Source: Ruegeria aquimaris (lineage in GTDB: Bacteria; Pseudomonadota; Alphaproteobacteria; Rhodobacterales; Rhodobacteraceae). Taken from it: DNA of 64,000 nucleotides. The translations under genes and the position numbers were made by a program. Positions 37,292-46,148 of the stretch are shown here, piece by piece. The notes under the pieces are model-generated. The model was not told where the DNA came from. It did no database searches and saw only the letters and a program-made list of their open reading frames with translations. Each line of letters starts with the position of its first letter. Position 1 is the first letter of the stretch. The stretch covers positions 422,676 through 486,675 of the forward strand of contig NZ_JAOWLB010000002.1 in assembly GCF_025751555.1 (NCBI RefSeq), read 5' to 3'.

Positions 37292-38014
37292 TCACGATGG
37301 CGTGTGCGACCCACTATCCGCCGGCAGCCGCAACATCACCTCGCGCGAATGCGATGCGAACTCGCGCCGATACAGGATGACCGTCGTCACCACCGCCGCC
37401 GCGACCAACGCCAGCGGCCCGGCAAACCAGGCGACGGAGGCCAGCGCGAAATAGGTGGCCCGCAGCCCCTTGTTGAAACTGCGGGCGGCGGTGATGTTGA
37501 TATCGGCGGCCTGCGACGCCCGCGGGAAACAGCGCGGATCTTCGGGATCGTTCGGCACCGCCGCCATCAACACGGCGCAATACCCGAACAGCCGGTTTGC
37601 CCAGACGAATTTCAGGAATGCGTTCGACAGGAAAAGCAGCACGATCAGTATCTTGATCTCCCATACCAGCGCCGGCGCGGCACCCAATGCCAGATCGTCC
37701 GCGACCCCTGCCAGCCGATCCGTATTGCCGATCAACGCCAACCCGCCGCCCACTGCAATCACCGCCGTCGAGGCGAAGAAGGACGTCCCCTGCCGCATTA
37801 TCGACACCAGTTGCGCATCGAACACTCTCGGCTGGCGCGTCACCATCTGGCGCATCCAGTCGCGCCGGAACTCGGCCATCAGGGCCGAAACAGACGGCTT
37901 TCCCGGCGCCGGATGCTCGATCCGCCAGCCGATCCAGATCCAGCAACAGATCAGCACTGCGACGGCGCTGTAGTCGAGTATCGAAAAAACAAGTATGCGG
38001 TCGGTCAGAGTCAT
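37292..38014 (-). CDS. DUF599 family membrane protein
   Basis: 240 residues with about four to five membrane helices. Typical segments are QLVSIMRQGTSFFASTAVIAVGG, FLKFVWANRLFGYCAVL and the AADINITAARSFNKGLRATYF loop of DUF599. The function is unknown. It is divergent from glcD, so the control region between them may serve both. Confidence 0.85.
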   Translation of the reverse strand: MTLTDRILVFSILDYSAVAVLICCWIWIGWRIEHPAPGKPSVSALMAEFRRDWMRQMVTRQPRVFDAQLVSIMRQGTSFFASTAVIAVGGGLALIGNTDRLAGVADDLALGAAPALVWEIKILIVLLFLSNAFLKFVWANRLFGYCAVLMAAVPNDPEDPRCFPRASQAADINITAARSFNKGLRATYFALASVAWFAGPLALVAAAVVTTVILYRREFASHSREVMLRLPADSGSHTPS

Positions 38015-38060
38015 TGCGCGACAGTACGTCTTACCGGTTCTTCTTGCCAGAACCGAAAAT

Positions 38061-38079
38061 TGGTAATATTATTTTACCA
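38061..38079. promoter_or_regulatory. GntR-type operator candidate upstream of glcD
   Basis: Perfect inverted repeat TGGTAA-N7-TTACCA, AT-rich against its surroundings, ending 15 bases before the glcD start. TGGT...ACCA arms are typical of FCD-type GntR regulators such as GlcC/PdhR/LldR. No such regulator gene is adjacent. Confidence 0.55.
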
Positions 38080-38094
38080 GATGGAGGATTGTTC

Positions 38095-39543
38095 ATGGAC
38101 ATGCCCACCCCGAACCCGAGTGTTCTGGCCAAGAAACCGCGCCTGGTGCAACGGCTGCGTCAGGTGCTGCCCGCCGACGCGGTGATCGACGACCTGTCCG
38201 AGACCCGTGCCTATGAATGCGACGCGCTCACGGCCTATCGCTGCCCGCCGCTGCTGGCGGTGCTGCCTGCCTCGACACAGGAAGTCTCGGACGTGCTGCG
38301 CATCTGCCATGAAGAGGGCGTGCCGGTGGTGCCGCGCGGCTCGGGCACGTCGCTGGCCGGGGGCGCCTTGCCCACCGCCGACAGCGTGATCCTGGGCGTG
38401 GCCCGGATGAACGAGGTGCTGGAGACGGACTATGACAACCGCATCATCCGGGTGCAGTCGGGCCGCACCAATCTGAGTGTCACCGGCGCGGTCGAGACCG
38501 AGGATTTCTTTTACGCCCCCGACCCCTCGTCGCAGCTGGCCTGCGCCATCGCGGGCAATATCGCAATGAACTCGGGCGGGGCGCATTGCCTGAAATACGG
38601 GGTGACCACCAACAACCTGCTGGGTGTCACCATGGTGCTGATGGACGGTACCGTGGTCGAGATCGGCGGCGCGCATCTGGATGCGGGCGGGCTGGACCTG
38701 CTCGGCGTGATCTGCGGCAGCGAGGGGCAATTGGGCGTAGTCACCGAAGCCACACTGCGCATCCTGCGCAAGCCCGAGGGCGCGCGACCGGTGCTGATGG
38801 CGTTCGACAGCAACGAGGTCGCAGGCGCCTGCGTCAGTGACATCATCAAGGCCGGCGTGCTGCCGGTGGCGATCGAGTTCATGGACCGGCTCTGCATCGA
38901 GGCTTGCGAAGCGTTTGCCAAGGCCGGTTACCCGCAATGCGAAGCACTGCTGATTGTCGAGGTCGAGGGGTCCGAGGCCGAAATCGACGACCAGTTGACC
39001 CGCATCATCGAGATCGCCCGGCGCCATAACCCGCTGGAACTGCGCGAAAGCCAATCGGCCGAGGAAAGCGCCCGCATCTGGCTGGGCCGCAAATCGGCCT
39101 TTGGCGCCATGGGGCAGATCAACGATTACATGTGCCTGGACGGAACCATCCCCGTCTCCGCCCTGCCGATGGTGCTGCGCCGGATTGGCGAACTCAGTCA
39201 GGAATACGGGCTGAAGGTGGGTAACGTGTTCCACGCGGGCGATGGCAACATGCACCCGCTGATCCTGTTCGATGCCAACAAGCCGGGTGACCTGGAGAAA
39301 TGTGAGGCATTCGGCGCCGATATCCTGAAACTCTGCGTCGATGCGGGCGGCTGCCTGACCGGCGAACACGGGGTAGGGATCGAGAAACGCGACCTGATGC
39401 TGCACCAATACGCAGCAGAAGATCTTGAGGCGCAGATGGCGGTCAAGGACGTGTTCGACCCGCAGTGGCTGTTGAACCCCGCCAAGGTGTTTCCGCTGTC
39501 GGTCTCGGAAAGCCGACGCGCGGTACAGGTGGCCGCGGAGTAG
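38095..39543 (+). CDS. glcD: glycolate oxidase subunit GlcD
   Basis: 482 residues. FAD-linked oxidase that converts glycolate to glyoxylate. The FAD-binding motif VVPRGSGTSLAGGALP (78-93) and the C-terminal GNVFHAGDGNMHPLILFD and CLTGEHGVGIEKRD are present. ATG 38095 follows GGAGG; the frame runs open to 37687. First of glcD-glcE-glcF, which together form the membrane-associated enzyme. Confidence 0.95.
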   Translation: MDMPTPNPSVLAKKPRLVQRLRQVLPADAVIDDLSETRAYECDALTAYRCPPLLAVLPASTQEVSDVLRICHEEGVPVVPRGSGTSLAGGALPTADSVILGVARMNEVLETDYDNRIIRVQSGRTNLSVTGAVETEDFFYAPDPSSQLACAIAGNIAMNSGGAHCLKYGVTTNNLLGVTMVLMDGTVVEIGGAHLDAGGLDLLGVICGSEGQLGVVTEATLRILRKPEGARPVLMAFDSNEVAGACVSDIIKAGVLPVAIEFMDRLCIEACEAFAKAGYPQCEALLIVEVEGSEAEIDDQLTRIIEIARRHNPLELRESQSAEESARIWLGRKSAFGAMGQINDYMCLDGTIPVSALPMVLRRIGELSQEYGLKVGNVFHAGDGNMHPLILFDANKPGDLEKCEAFGADILKLCVDAGGCLTGEHGVGIEKRDLMLHQYAAEDLEAQMAVKDVFDPQWLLNPAKVFPLSVSESRRAVQVAAE

Positions 39544-39544
39544 C

Positions 39545-39590
39545 GGGGGCGCTGCCCCCCTTGGCCTGCGGCCAATTCCCCCCGGGATAT
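39545..39590 (+). repeat. REP-like palindromic intergenic element between glcD and glcE
   Basis: Two hairpins back to back (GGGGGC/GCCCCC with loop GCT; TTGGCC/GGCCAA with loop TGC), followed by CCCCCCGGGATATTTT. From memory, similar G/C palindromes ending in a CCCGGGATATTTT-like tail occur many times in Rhodobacteraceae genomes. Only this copy was noticed here. Confidence 0.6.
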
Positions 39591-39610
39591 TTTCAGCAAG
39601 AGGAAAGCCA

Positions 39611-40699
39611 ATGCTGAGACCAGAAAGCGAGGCCGAACTGGCCCAGATCGTGACCGGGCTGACTGCGCCGGTCCGGATACGGGGCGGCGGGACGCGGGGC
39701 GTGCCGGGGCCGGAGGCCGAGTTGGATGTCTCGGGGCTGAGCGGCATCACGCTCTATGAGCCCGGCGCGCTGACGCTGGTCGCCAAGGCGGGAACGCCTG
39801 TGGCCGAGATCGAGACGGCGCTGGCGACTGAGGGGCAGCGGCTGGCGTTTGAACCGATGGATCATCGCGGGTTGATGGGGACCGAGGGCACGCCCACCAT
39901 CGGCGGCGTCATTGCCGCCAATGTCTCCGGCCCCCGCCGGATACAGGCGGGAGCGGCCCGCGATTTCCTGCTGGGCGTGCGCTATGTAGACGGCATGGGT
40001 CAGGTGATCAGCAACGGCGGTCGGGTGATGAAGAATGTCACCGGCTATGATCTGGTCAAACTTATGGCCGGGTCATGGGGCACGTTGGGGGTGCTCAGCG
40101 AGGTCTCGCTGAAGGTGCTGCCGAAGGCCGAGACGCAAGCGACTCTGACACTTTCTGTGCCCGATGCGGGAACCGCGGTGCGCGCGCTGTCGGCCGGGCT
40201 GGGCTCTCCCTATGAGGTGACCGGCGCGGCCTATGATCCGGCCCTGGGGCAGGCGCTGGTTCGGATCGAGGGGTTCGAGGCCTCGGTCGCCTATCGGGCA
40301 GAGGCGCTGAACCGGTTGTTTGCGCCATTTGGAACAATGGCGCGGCTGGAGGACGATCCCTGGCCGGGCATTCGCGATGTGGCGCCATTTCACGGGCGCG
40401 TGGGCGATGTCTGGCGGATCTCGGTGAAACCGGGCGACGCGCCAGAGCTGGCCGCGCGCTGCAAGGCCGAGGCGCTGCTGTTCGACTGGGGCGGTGGACT
40501 GATCTGGGCATTGCTGCCCGCAGGCACCGACCTGCGCGCGCGGCTGGGCGAATTTGCGGGCCATGCGACACTGGTCCGAGGCGATCGAACCCAGCGCGCC
40601 ATGTTCCAGCCGGAACCGGCCCCGCTCGCCGCCCTGTCGCGCGGGTTGCGGCAGCGGTTCGACCCGAAAGGGCTCTTCAACCCGGGACTGATGGGGTAA
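39611..40699 (+). CDS. glcE: glycolate oxidase subunit GlcE
   Basis: 362 residues. FAD-binding subunit, shorter than GlcD, with VRIRGGGTRGV and HRGLMGTEGTPTIGGVIAAN, and the C-terminal FDPKGLFNPGLMG. It lies three bases before glcF and 67 after glcD. Confidence 0.93.
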   Translation: MLRPESEAELAQIVTGLTAPVRIRGGGTRGVPGPEAELDVSGLSGITLYEPGALTLVAKAGTPVAEIETALATEGQRLAFEPMDHRGLMGTEGTPTIGGVIAANVSGPRRIQAGAARDFLLGVRYVDGMGQVISNGGRVMKNVTGYDLVKLMAGSWGTLGVLSEVSLKVLPKAETQATLTLSVPDAGTAVRALSAGLGSPYEVTGAAYDPALGQALVRIEGFEASVAYRAEALNRLFAPFGTMARLEDDPWPGIRDVAPFHGRVGDVWRISVKPGDAPELAARCKAEALLFDWGGGLIWALLPAGTDLRARLGEFAGHATLVRGDRTQRAMFQPEPAPLAALSRGLRQRFDPKGLFNPGLMG

Positions 40700-40702
40700 G
40701 TC

Positions 40703-42025
40703 ATGCAGACGAATTTCACCGCCGAACAGCTGACCGATCCCGGCATCCAGCGCGCCAACGAGATCCTGCGTTCCTGCGTGCATTGCGGGTTCTGTACCGC
40801 CACCTGCCCGACCTATCAGGTGCTGGGCGACGAGCTCGACAGCCCGCGCGGGCGCATCTACCTGATCAAGGACATGCTGGAAAACAACCGGGTGCCGGAT
40901 GCAAAGACGGTCAAGCATATCGACCGTTGCCTCAGCTGTCTTGCCTGCATGACCACCTGCCCCTCGGGCGTGCATTACATGCATCTGGTCGATCATGCGC
41001 GCGAGTATATCGAGCAGACTTACCGCCGCCCGTTCAGCGACCGGGCGCTGCGCTGGATTCTGGCGCGCATCCTGCCCTATCCCACGCGGTTCCGGCTGGC
41101 GCTCTTGGGGGCCAGGATCGGCCGTCCGTTCCGCGGGCTGATGCCCGATGCGCGGCTGCGCGCGATGCTCGACATGGCGCCGAAACATATCCCACCCGTC
41201 AGCCGCAACGACGATCCTCAGAGCTTTGCCCCGGCTGGCGCGCGCAAGAAACGCGTCGCCCTAATGACCGGCTGCGCGCAAAAGGCGCTGAATACCGATA
41301 TCAATGACGCCACCATCCGCCTGCTGACCCGGCTGGGCTGCGAGGTCGTGGTGGCCGAGGGCGCGGGCTGCTGCGGCGCGCTGACCCATCACATGGGGCG
41401 CACGAGCGAGAGCCACGCGACGGCGGCCAGGAACATCCGTGCCTGGGTGCGCGAGATGGATGGCGCCGGGCTGGATGCCATCGTGATCAACACCAGCGGC
41501 TGCGGCACCACGGTCAAGGATTACGGCCACATGTTCCGCAACGAACCGCTGGCGGCCGAGGCCGCCCGCGTGTCGGCCATAGCGATGGACATAAGCGAGC
41601 TATTGATGCAGCTCGACATACCGGAAGGGGCCGACAAGGGGCTGACCGTGGCCTATCACGCCGCCTGCTCACTGCAACACGGGCAGAAGATCAAGACCTA
41701 CCCCAAGGACCTGCTCAAACGCGCGGGCTTCAAGGTCGTCGAACCCGCCGACAGCCACCTGTGCTGCGGCTCGGCCGGAACCTATAACCTGATGCAGCCC
41801 GAGATCTCGGGCAAGCTCAAGGCGCGCAAGATCCGCACGCTCGAGGCCAAGAAACCCGACCTGATCGCGGCGGGCAACATCGGCTGTTTGATGCAGATTG
41901 GGTCGGGTACCGATCTGCCGATCATGCACACGGTCGAACTCTTGGATTGGGCCACGGGCGGGCCGCAGCCTCCGGCGATGACGGCACCGGGTAAACGCGC
42001 ACCAGAGGTGCCGATCCTGCGTTAA
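40703..42025 (+). CDS. glcF: glycolate oxidase iron-sulfur subunit GlcF
   Basis: 440 residues. Two [4Fe-4S] ferredoxin motifs (Cys25/28/31/35 and 76/79/82/86), followed by two cysteine-rich CCG domains (EGAGCCGALTHH; SHLCCGSAGTY). It passes electrons from GlcD/GlcE to the membrane quinone pool. Its last four bases overlap the convergent MFS gene. Confidence 0.95.
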   Translation: MQTNFTAEQLTDPGIQRANEILRSCVHCGFCTATCPTYQVLGDELDSPRGRIYLIKDMLENNRVPDAKTVKHIDRCLSCLACMTTCPSGVHYMHLVDHAREYIEQTYRRPFSDRALRWILARILPYPTRFRLALLGARIGRPFRGLMPDARLRAMLDMAPKHIPPVSRNDDPQSFAPAGARKKRVALMTGCAQKALNTDINDATIRLLTRLGCEVVVAEGAGCCGALTHHMGRTSESHATAARNIRAWVREMDGAGLDAIVINTSGCGTTVKDYGHMFRNEPLAAEAARVSAIAMDISELLMQLDIPEGADKGLTVAYHAACSLQHGQKIKTYPKDLLKRAGFKVVEPADSHLCCGSAGTYNLMQPEISGKLKARKIRTLEAKKPDLIAAGNIGCLMQIGSGTDLPIMHTVELLDWATGGPQPPAMTAPGKRAPEVPILR

Positions 42026-43191
42026 AGCGGCCGCTGCCGCGATGCAATCGCCGCCCCAGCCAGCAACAGGCCGGCGGCGACCAGCAGGCTGATGCCGATA
42101 TCGCCGACCAGATCGCCGACCAGCCCCGCCCCATAGGGGCCGAGCGTCTGGGCCACGGCAAATACCACCGTGAACAGGCTGATCGCCCGGCCCCAGCTTT
42201 CCGGCGGCAGGTTCTGACGCGCGAAATTGGTCACCGCGCCGGGCGCCATGAAGACCGACAGGCCAAAGACCACGGCCGAGACCAGCAGGGCCGGGCCATT
42301 GGGCAACACCACCGGCAGCGCCGATCCAACCGCGATGCCGGTCAGGATCATTGCCAGCGGCAGGCCCGAGGCATGGCGCGCCAGTACCGGCCGCCACACC
42401 AGCGGCGAGACCGAGATGCACAGCCCCAGGATCACCCAGACCAGCGCGATAAAGGGCGCGCTGGCCGCCTGTTCGGTCATCCAGGCGGACAGAAAGGTCA
42501 GGTAGACGATGTAACCCAGGCCGAACCCGGCATAACCCGCCAGTTCCGGCAACATCCGGCGCAGCGGCAACGGGGCATGCCCGGCCTGCGACTGAACGGG
42601 CGCGCGCTGTTGCACCGCCGCCCACAGGGCCAGCGGCAGGAAGGTCAGGCTGGCCCCGCCGATCAGATACCAAGCCAGCGGCCAGGCCGCCGGGCCATAG
42701 GCCTCCAGAAACAGCGGCAGCGCGGCCCCAGCCAGCACGATGCCCAAGCCCCCGCCCGACCCGAACAGGATCGCAATGGCGAGCGCGTTGCGCCTTGGGT
42801 CGTCGCGGAACAGGCCAGCGGTCAGCGTTCCGGCGGTGGAAAAGGACATCGCGCCAAAGAACCCGGCCAGAAAGCGCCACGATGTCTGCCACCAAAGCTC
42901 GGCATTCGCTCCGGTGGCCAGCAGCGCCAGCGTGGTGGCAATCAGCCCGGTGATGAACAGGCGCACCGGGCCGACGCGCCGGATCGCCACCATGGTCAGC
43001 ACCGCACCCGCGATATAGCCCAGCGCATTGGCCGTATTCAGCCAGCCCGACTGGGCATAGTTCCACTGCATTTCCGATTTCATCGCCGGCAGCAGCAGGC
43101 CATAGGCAAAGCGGGCAAACCCGTTGGTCACCGTCACGCCCAGCGCCAGCCCCGCCAGCACCAGCCACGACCGGGATGCGGATAGTGTCAT
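42022..43191 (-). CDS. MFS transporter, YbfB/YjiJ type
   Basis: 389 residues and about twelve membrane helices. The N-terminus LGVTVTNGFARFAYGLLLPAM matches the YbfB/YjiJ group of major facilitators. The substrate is unknown. ATG 43191 starts right at the first helix; the frame open to 43614 is not needed. Its position after glcDEF could mean transport of glycolate or a related acid, but it is on the opposite strand. Confidence 0.86.
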   Translation of the reverse strand: MTLSASRSWLVLAGLALGVTVTNGFARFAYGLLLPAMKSEMQWNYAQSGWLNTANALGYIAGAVLTMVAIRRVGPVRLFITGLIATTLALLATGANAELWWQTSWRFLAGFFGAMSFSTAGTLTAGLFRDDPRRNALAIAILFGSGGGLGIVLAGAALPLFLEAYGPAAWPLAWYLIGGASLTFLPLALWAAVQQRAPVQSQAGHAPLPLRRMLPELAGYAGFGLGYIVYLTFLSAWMTEQAASAPFIALVWVILGLCISVSPLVWRPVLARHASGLPLAMILTGIAVGSALPVVLPNGPALLVSAVVFGLSVFMAPGAVTNFARQNLPPESWGRAISLFTVVFAVAQTLGPYGAGLVGDLVGDIGISLLVAAGLLLAGAAIASRQRPL

Positions 43192-43399
43192 GGCCTGACC
43201 GCGCGAGAATATGGCACTTGGGAATCCCCGTTCTGACTGCGGCGTCACGCCATGCGCAAGCCTGACGCGACCCTGCCAAGCTTGATCACCCGACGCAAGC
43301 CACGGCAGGATCCGGGCCCTCGTCAAGATGCCCCGACTGCGCCCCATTTTCGCCCTACGCATCCCGTACCCCGAACAGCAGCCGTTGCAGGAGGGCCGC

Positions 43400-44203
43400 G
43401 TGTACAAATGGATCATCACACTTGCGCTGGCCGCGCTGCCGGTTGTTGCACAGGCACAGGCGACGCGGCTGCAAAGCCTGGACACCACCGACGCGGGCCG
43501 CGACTGGCTGGCGGTCGGGCGGCTTGATGTCGATGGCACCGGGTTCTGTACCGGTGCGCTGATCGCGCCCGATCTGGTTCTGACCGCCGCGCATTGCTTG
43601 TACGACAAACGCACGAAACAACGGATCGACCCGACCCGGATCGAGTTTCTGGCCGGTTGGCGGCGGGGCGCTGCATCGGCCTATCGCCCGGTGCGCCGGG
43701 CCGTCGAACACCCGGACTATCGCTTTGATGGCGATGTCTCGGCCGACCGCGTCCGCAACGATGTCGCCCTGCTGCAATTGCAGCAGCCGATCCGCAACAC
43801 CACCGTGATCCCGTTCGAGACCGGCAACCAGCCCCGGACCGGCGAGTCGGTCGGCGTCGTGTCCTACGCCCACGATCGGGCCGAGGCACCATCGCTGCAA
43901 CGGCTCTGCCCGGTGATGGCCCGTCAGCAAGGCGTGCTGGTGATGTCCTGCGATGTCGATTTCGGCTCATCCGGCGCGCCGGTCTTCAGCTTTGACGGCG
44001 ACCATCCCCGCATCGTGTCCGTGGTCTCGGCCAAGGCCGAGGTCGAGGGCGCGCGCGTTGCGCTGGGGTCGTCCCTGGGGGATACGCTGGTGCTGCTCAA
44101 AGCGGGGCTGGAAAATCCACGCACCACCACGCCCGGCGCCCTGCCCCGCGTCAACCGCATCACGCCCGGCACAACCTCCGGGGCAAAGTTCGTCAAGCCA
44201 TGA
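43400..44203 (+). CDS. trypsin-like serine protease, exported (copy 1)
   Basis: 267 residues from GTG 43400, which follows CAGGAGG and begins a clear signal peptide (ALPVVAQAQA). The catalytic triad is His65 (LTAAHC), Asp121 (NDVALLQL) and Ser191 (FGSSGAPVF). Acts in the periplasm or outside. It overlaps the next, related gene by four bases. A start at 43328 would bury the signal peptide. Confidence 0.88.
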   Translation: MYKWIITLALAALPVVAQAQATRLQSLDTTDAGRDWLAVGRLDVDGTGFCTGALIAPDLVLTAAHCLYDKRTKQRIDPTRIEFLAGWRRGAASAYRPVRRAVEHPDYRFDGDVSADRVRNDVALLQLQQPIRNTTVIPFETGNQPRTGESVGVVSYAHDRAEAPSLQRLCPVMARQQGVLVMSCDVDFGSSGAPVFSFDGDHPRIVSVVSAKAEVEGARVALGSSLGDTLVLLKAGLENPRTTTPGALPRVNRITPGTTSGAKFVKP

Positions 44204-45021
44204 GGGGACTGCTCGCCCTTCTCCTTGGCCTTTGCCTCGCCCTGCCGGCGGCGGCGCAGAACTCGGGCCTGCGCCGCCTGACCGAGCGGGACGATCTCTT
44301 TGGATGGGAGGCGGTCGGTCGACTGGATATCGCCGGAACCGGGTTCTGTACCGGCACCCTGATCGCCCCTGACATGGTGCTGACCGCGGCGCATTGCGCC
44401 TTCGACGCCCGTACCCGGGCCCATTACCAGCCCGGCCAGATCACCTTTCGCGCCGGGTTCCGCGATGGCAAGTCGGTCGCCGAACGCAACGTGGTTCAGA
44501 TCGCCACGCCCGACGGCTTCATCCCCAATGCCGCCCCGTCGGCCGACCGTATCCGCGCCGATGTGGCGCTGATGCGGCTGGCCGATCCGATCCCCACCGC
44601 GCTTGCCGATCCCTTTGCCCTACATTCCGGCGACCTCAGCGGCAGCGAAATCAGCGTCTCGTCCTACGGGCGCGGCCGGGCCGAGGCGATCTCGCGCCAA
44701 CGTTCCTGCCAATTGCTGTGGCGACAAGCCGGGCTGATGTCCTTCGATTGCGACGTGACCTTTGGCTCGTCCGGCGCCGCCATCCTCGCGCGCGAGGGCA
44801 GCCGGGGCCGCATCCTGTCGCTGGTCTCTGCCGGAACCGTGGCCGAGGGCCGCCCGATAGGTTTTGGCATGGAACTGTCCGGCACGGTCGAAACCCTCAA
44901 ACGCCAGATGCGCCGCGACGCCCCCGCCCCGCAGGCCGCGATCAAACGGCTCAAGGTCGGCGGCGGCCTGTCCGGCAGCTCTGGAACCGGCCCCAAATTC
45001 CTCCGCCCCGGCGGGTCTTGA
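44200..45021 (+). CDS. trypsin-like serine protease, exported (copy 2)
   Basis: 273 residues with a signal peptide (CLALPAAAQ). The triad residues His65, Asp121 and Ser191 occupy exactly the same positions as in the upstream gene, so the two are tandem duplicates that have diverged. A C-terminal tail ends in GTGPKFLRPGGS, like the TTSGAKFVKP tail of copy 1. The stop lies inside the -35 box of the hsp20 promoter. Confidence 0.88.
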   Translation: MRGLLALLLGLCLALPAAAQNSGLRRLTERDDLFGWEAVGRLDIAGTGFCTGTLIAPDMVLTAAHCAFDARTRAHYQPGQITFRAGFRDGKSVAERNVVQIATPDGFIPNAAPSADRIRADVALMRLADPIPTALADPFALHSGDLSGSEISVSSYGRGRAEAISRQRSCQLLWRQAGLMSFDCDVTFGSSGAAILAREGSRGRILSLVSAGTVAEGRPIGFGMELSGTVETLKRQMRRDAPAPQAAIKRLKVGGGLSGSSGTGPKFLRPGGS

Positions 45022-45045
45022 AACCCGGACCAGTCTTTCCCATCT
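45017..45045 (+). promoter_or_regulatory. sigma-32 (RpoH) promoter of hsp20
   Basis: CTTGAAA (45017-45023), 15 bases, CCCATCT (45039-45045). Both boxes match the RpoH heat-shock consensus CTTGAAA/CCCATNT and the spacing is in the usual range. The -35 box overlaps the stop codon of the upstream protease gene. Confidence 0.8.
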
Positions 45046-45052
45046 CGAGTGT

Positions 45053-45146
45053 ACCGGATCGCCGCAGGGCGGGGTCCGGTGTGGAAAACCGCCCGTCCGC
45101 ACAGGAGGGCACTGATCACAAATCGCTCGAAGAAGAGGATTGACCC
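45053..45146 (+). promoter_or_regulatory. ROSE-like RNA thermometer in the hsp20 leader
   Basis: The about 94-base leader ends with a hairpin in which TCGCT (45123-45127) faces the ribosome site AGGA (45136-45139), with G45125 bulged; CAA/TTG and CTC/GAG extend the stem and GAAGAA is the loop. This is the UYGCU/AGGA arrangement of ROSE elements. A second hairpin, GGGCGG/CCGCCC, lies at 45067-45094. The ATG is seven bases after AGGA. Confidence 0.75.
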
Positions 45147-45617
45147 ATGCGTACTTTCGACTTTGCTCCGCTGCACCGCGCCACCATCGGTTTCGACCAG
45201 ATCGCCGATCTGATGGACCGTGTGATGACCAGCGACGTGACCCAGCCGAGCTATCCGCCGTACAACATCGAAAAGACCGCGCCCGACGCCTATCGCATCT
45301 CGATCGCCGTGGCCGGGTTCGCCGACAGCGACTTGTCGGTCGAAGTCAAGGAAAACGCCCTGGTGGTAGCGGCCCGCAAAGCGGCCGACGACACCGCCCG
45401 GACCTATCTGCATCGCGGCATCGCTACCCGCGCATTCGAACGCCGGTTCACCCTGGCCGATCATGTGCGCGTCACCGGCGCCAGCCATGAAAACGGCATG
45501 CTGCACATCGACCTCAAGCGCGAAGTGCCCGAAGCGCTGAAGCCCCGCCGGATCGAGATTGCCTCGGTCAAGCCCGCCGACGAGTCCGATCTCGTCGAGG
45601 CCAAGGCGGTCAACTGA
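45147..45617 (+). CDS. Hsp20-family small heat shock protein
   Basis: 156 residues. An alpha-crystallin domain protein of the IbpA type (YNIEKTAPDAYRISIAVAGF; AFERRFTLADHVRVTGASHENG). It holds unfolded proteins during heat stress. The promoter and leader match RpoH and RNA-thermometer control, so transcription and translation would both rise with temperature. A hairpin follows the gene. Confidence 0.94.
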   Translation: MRTFDFAPLHRATIGFDQIADLMDRVMTSDVTQPSYPPYNIEKTAPDAYRISIAVAGFADSDLSVEVKENALVVAARKAADDTARTYLHRGIATRAFERRFTLADHVRVTGASHENGMLHIDLKREVPEALKPRRIEIASVKPADESDLVEAKAVN

Positions 45618-45622
45618 CCTCG

Positions 45623-45659
45623 GATCCGTCCGCCCCTGCGGTTTACGGGCGAACGGATC
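45623..45659 (+). terminator. hairpin after hsp20
   Basis: GATCCGT(C)CGCCC pairs with GGGCG(A)ACGGATC: 12 base pairs with one mismatch. The T-run is weak. Confidence 0.6.
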
Positions 45660-45755
45660 TCTTGCGATAAACCGGCCTCCCTCGGTTGTCGCATCCTTGG
45701 TGCGCGCCGTGTTCCTCCAGGCATGGCGCGCGCCTTTCGTTCCGAGCAAACCCGT

Positions 45756-46148
45756 TCAGCGGCGAATATGATAGGTCAACGCCCGGCGGATCAGCCAACC
45801 ATGCCTCATTGGGTCAATCTCCCCAACAGCACGAAACAGGATCGCGCGTGTACGCTCGATCCGGTCGAGATCTTCGAACTGGTCCAGATAGTCGGGGATC
45901 AAACGGCTCTGGCAATGCAGGTAAAGCGCAAAACCGCCCGAGGTGGGACATCCCAGCCGCAGGATCGAACCGCGCGGCGCCAGATAGGCAGGCTTCCCCC
46001 ATTTCAACGTCTCTTGCAGCGGCTGCGCCTCCACCATCCCCCGGGCGGTGTCCAGAATCAGCGCGCAAAGCCGCAACAGCCCGACGCGCGGCACTTTCGG
46101 AAAGGCGGCAAAAGCCGCCGCAACCTTCGGATCGGCAATCTCGGTCAT
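45756..46148 (-). CDS. DUF1801 family protein
   Basis: 130 residues. The segment LQETLKWGKPAYLAPRGSILRLG is typical of DUF1801 (YdhG-like) proteins, whose function is unknown. ATG 46148 overlaps the GST gene by four bases, so both are in one operon controlled from the divergent region at 46853-46925. Confidence 0.82.
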   Translation of the reverse strand: MTEIADPKVAAAFAAFPKVPRVGLLRLCALILDTARGMVEAQPLQETLKWGKPAYLAPRGSILRLGCPTSGGFALYLHCQSRLIPDYLDQFEDLDRIERTRAILFRAVGEIDPMRHGWLIRRALTYHIRR

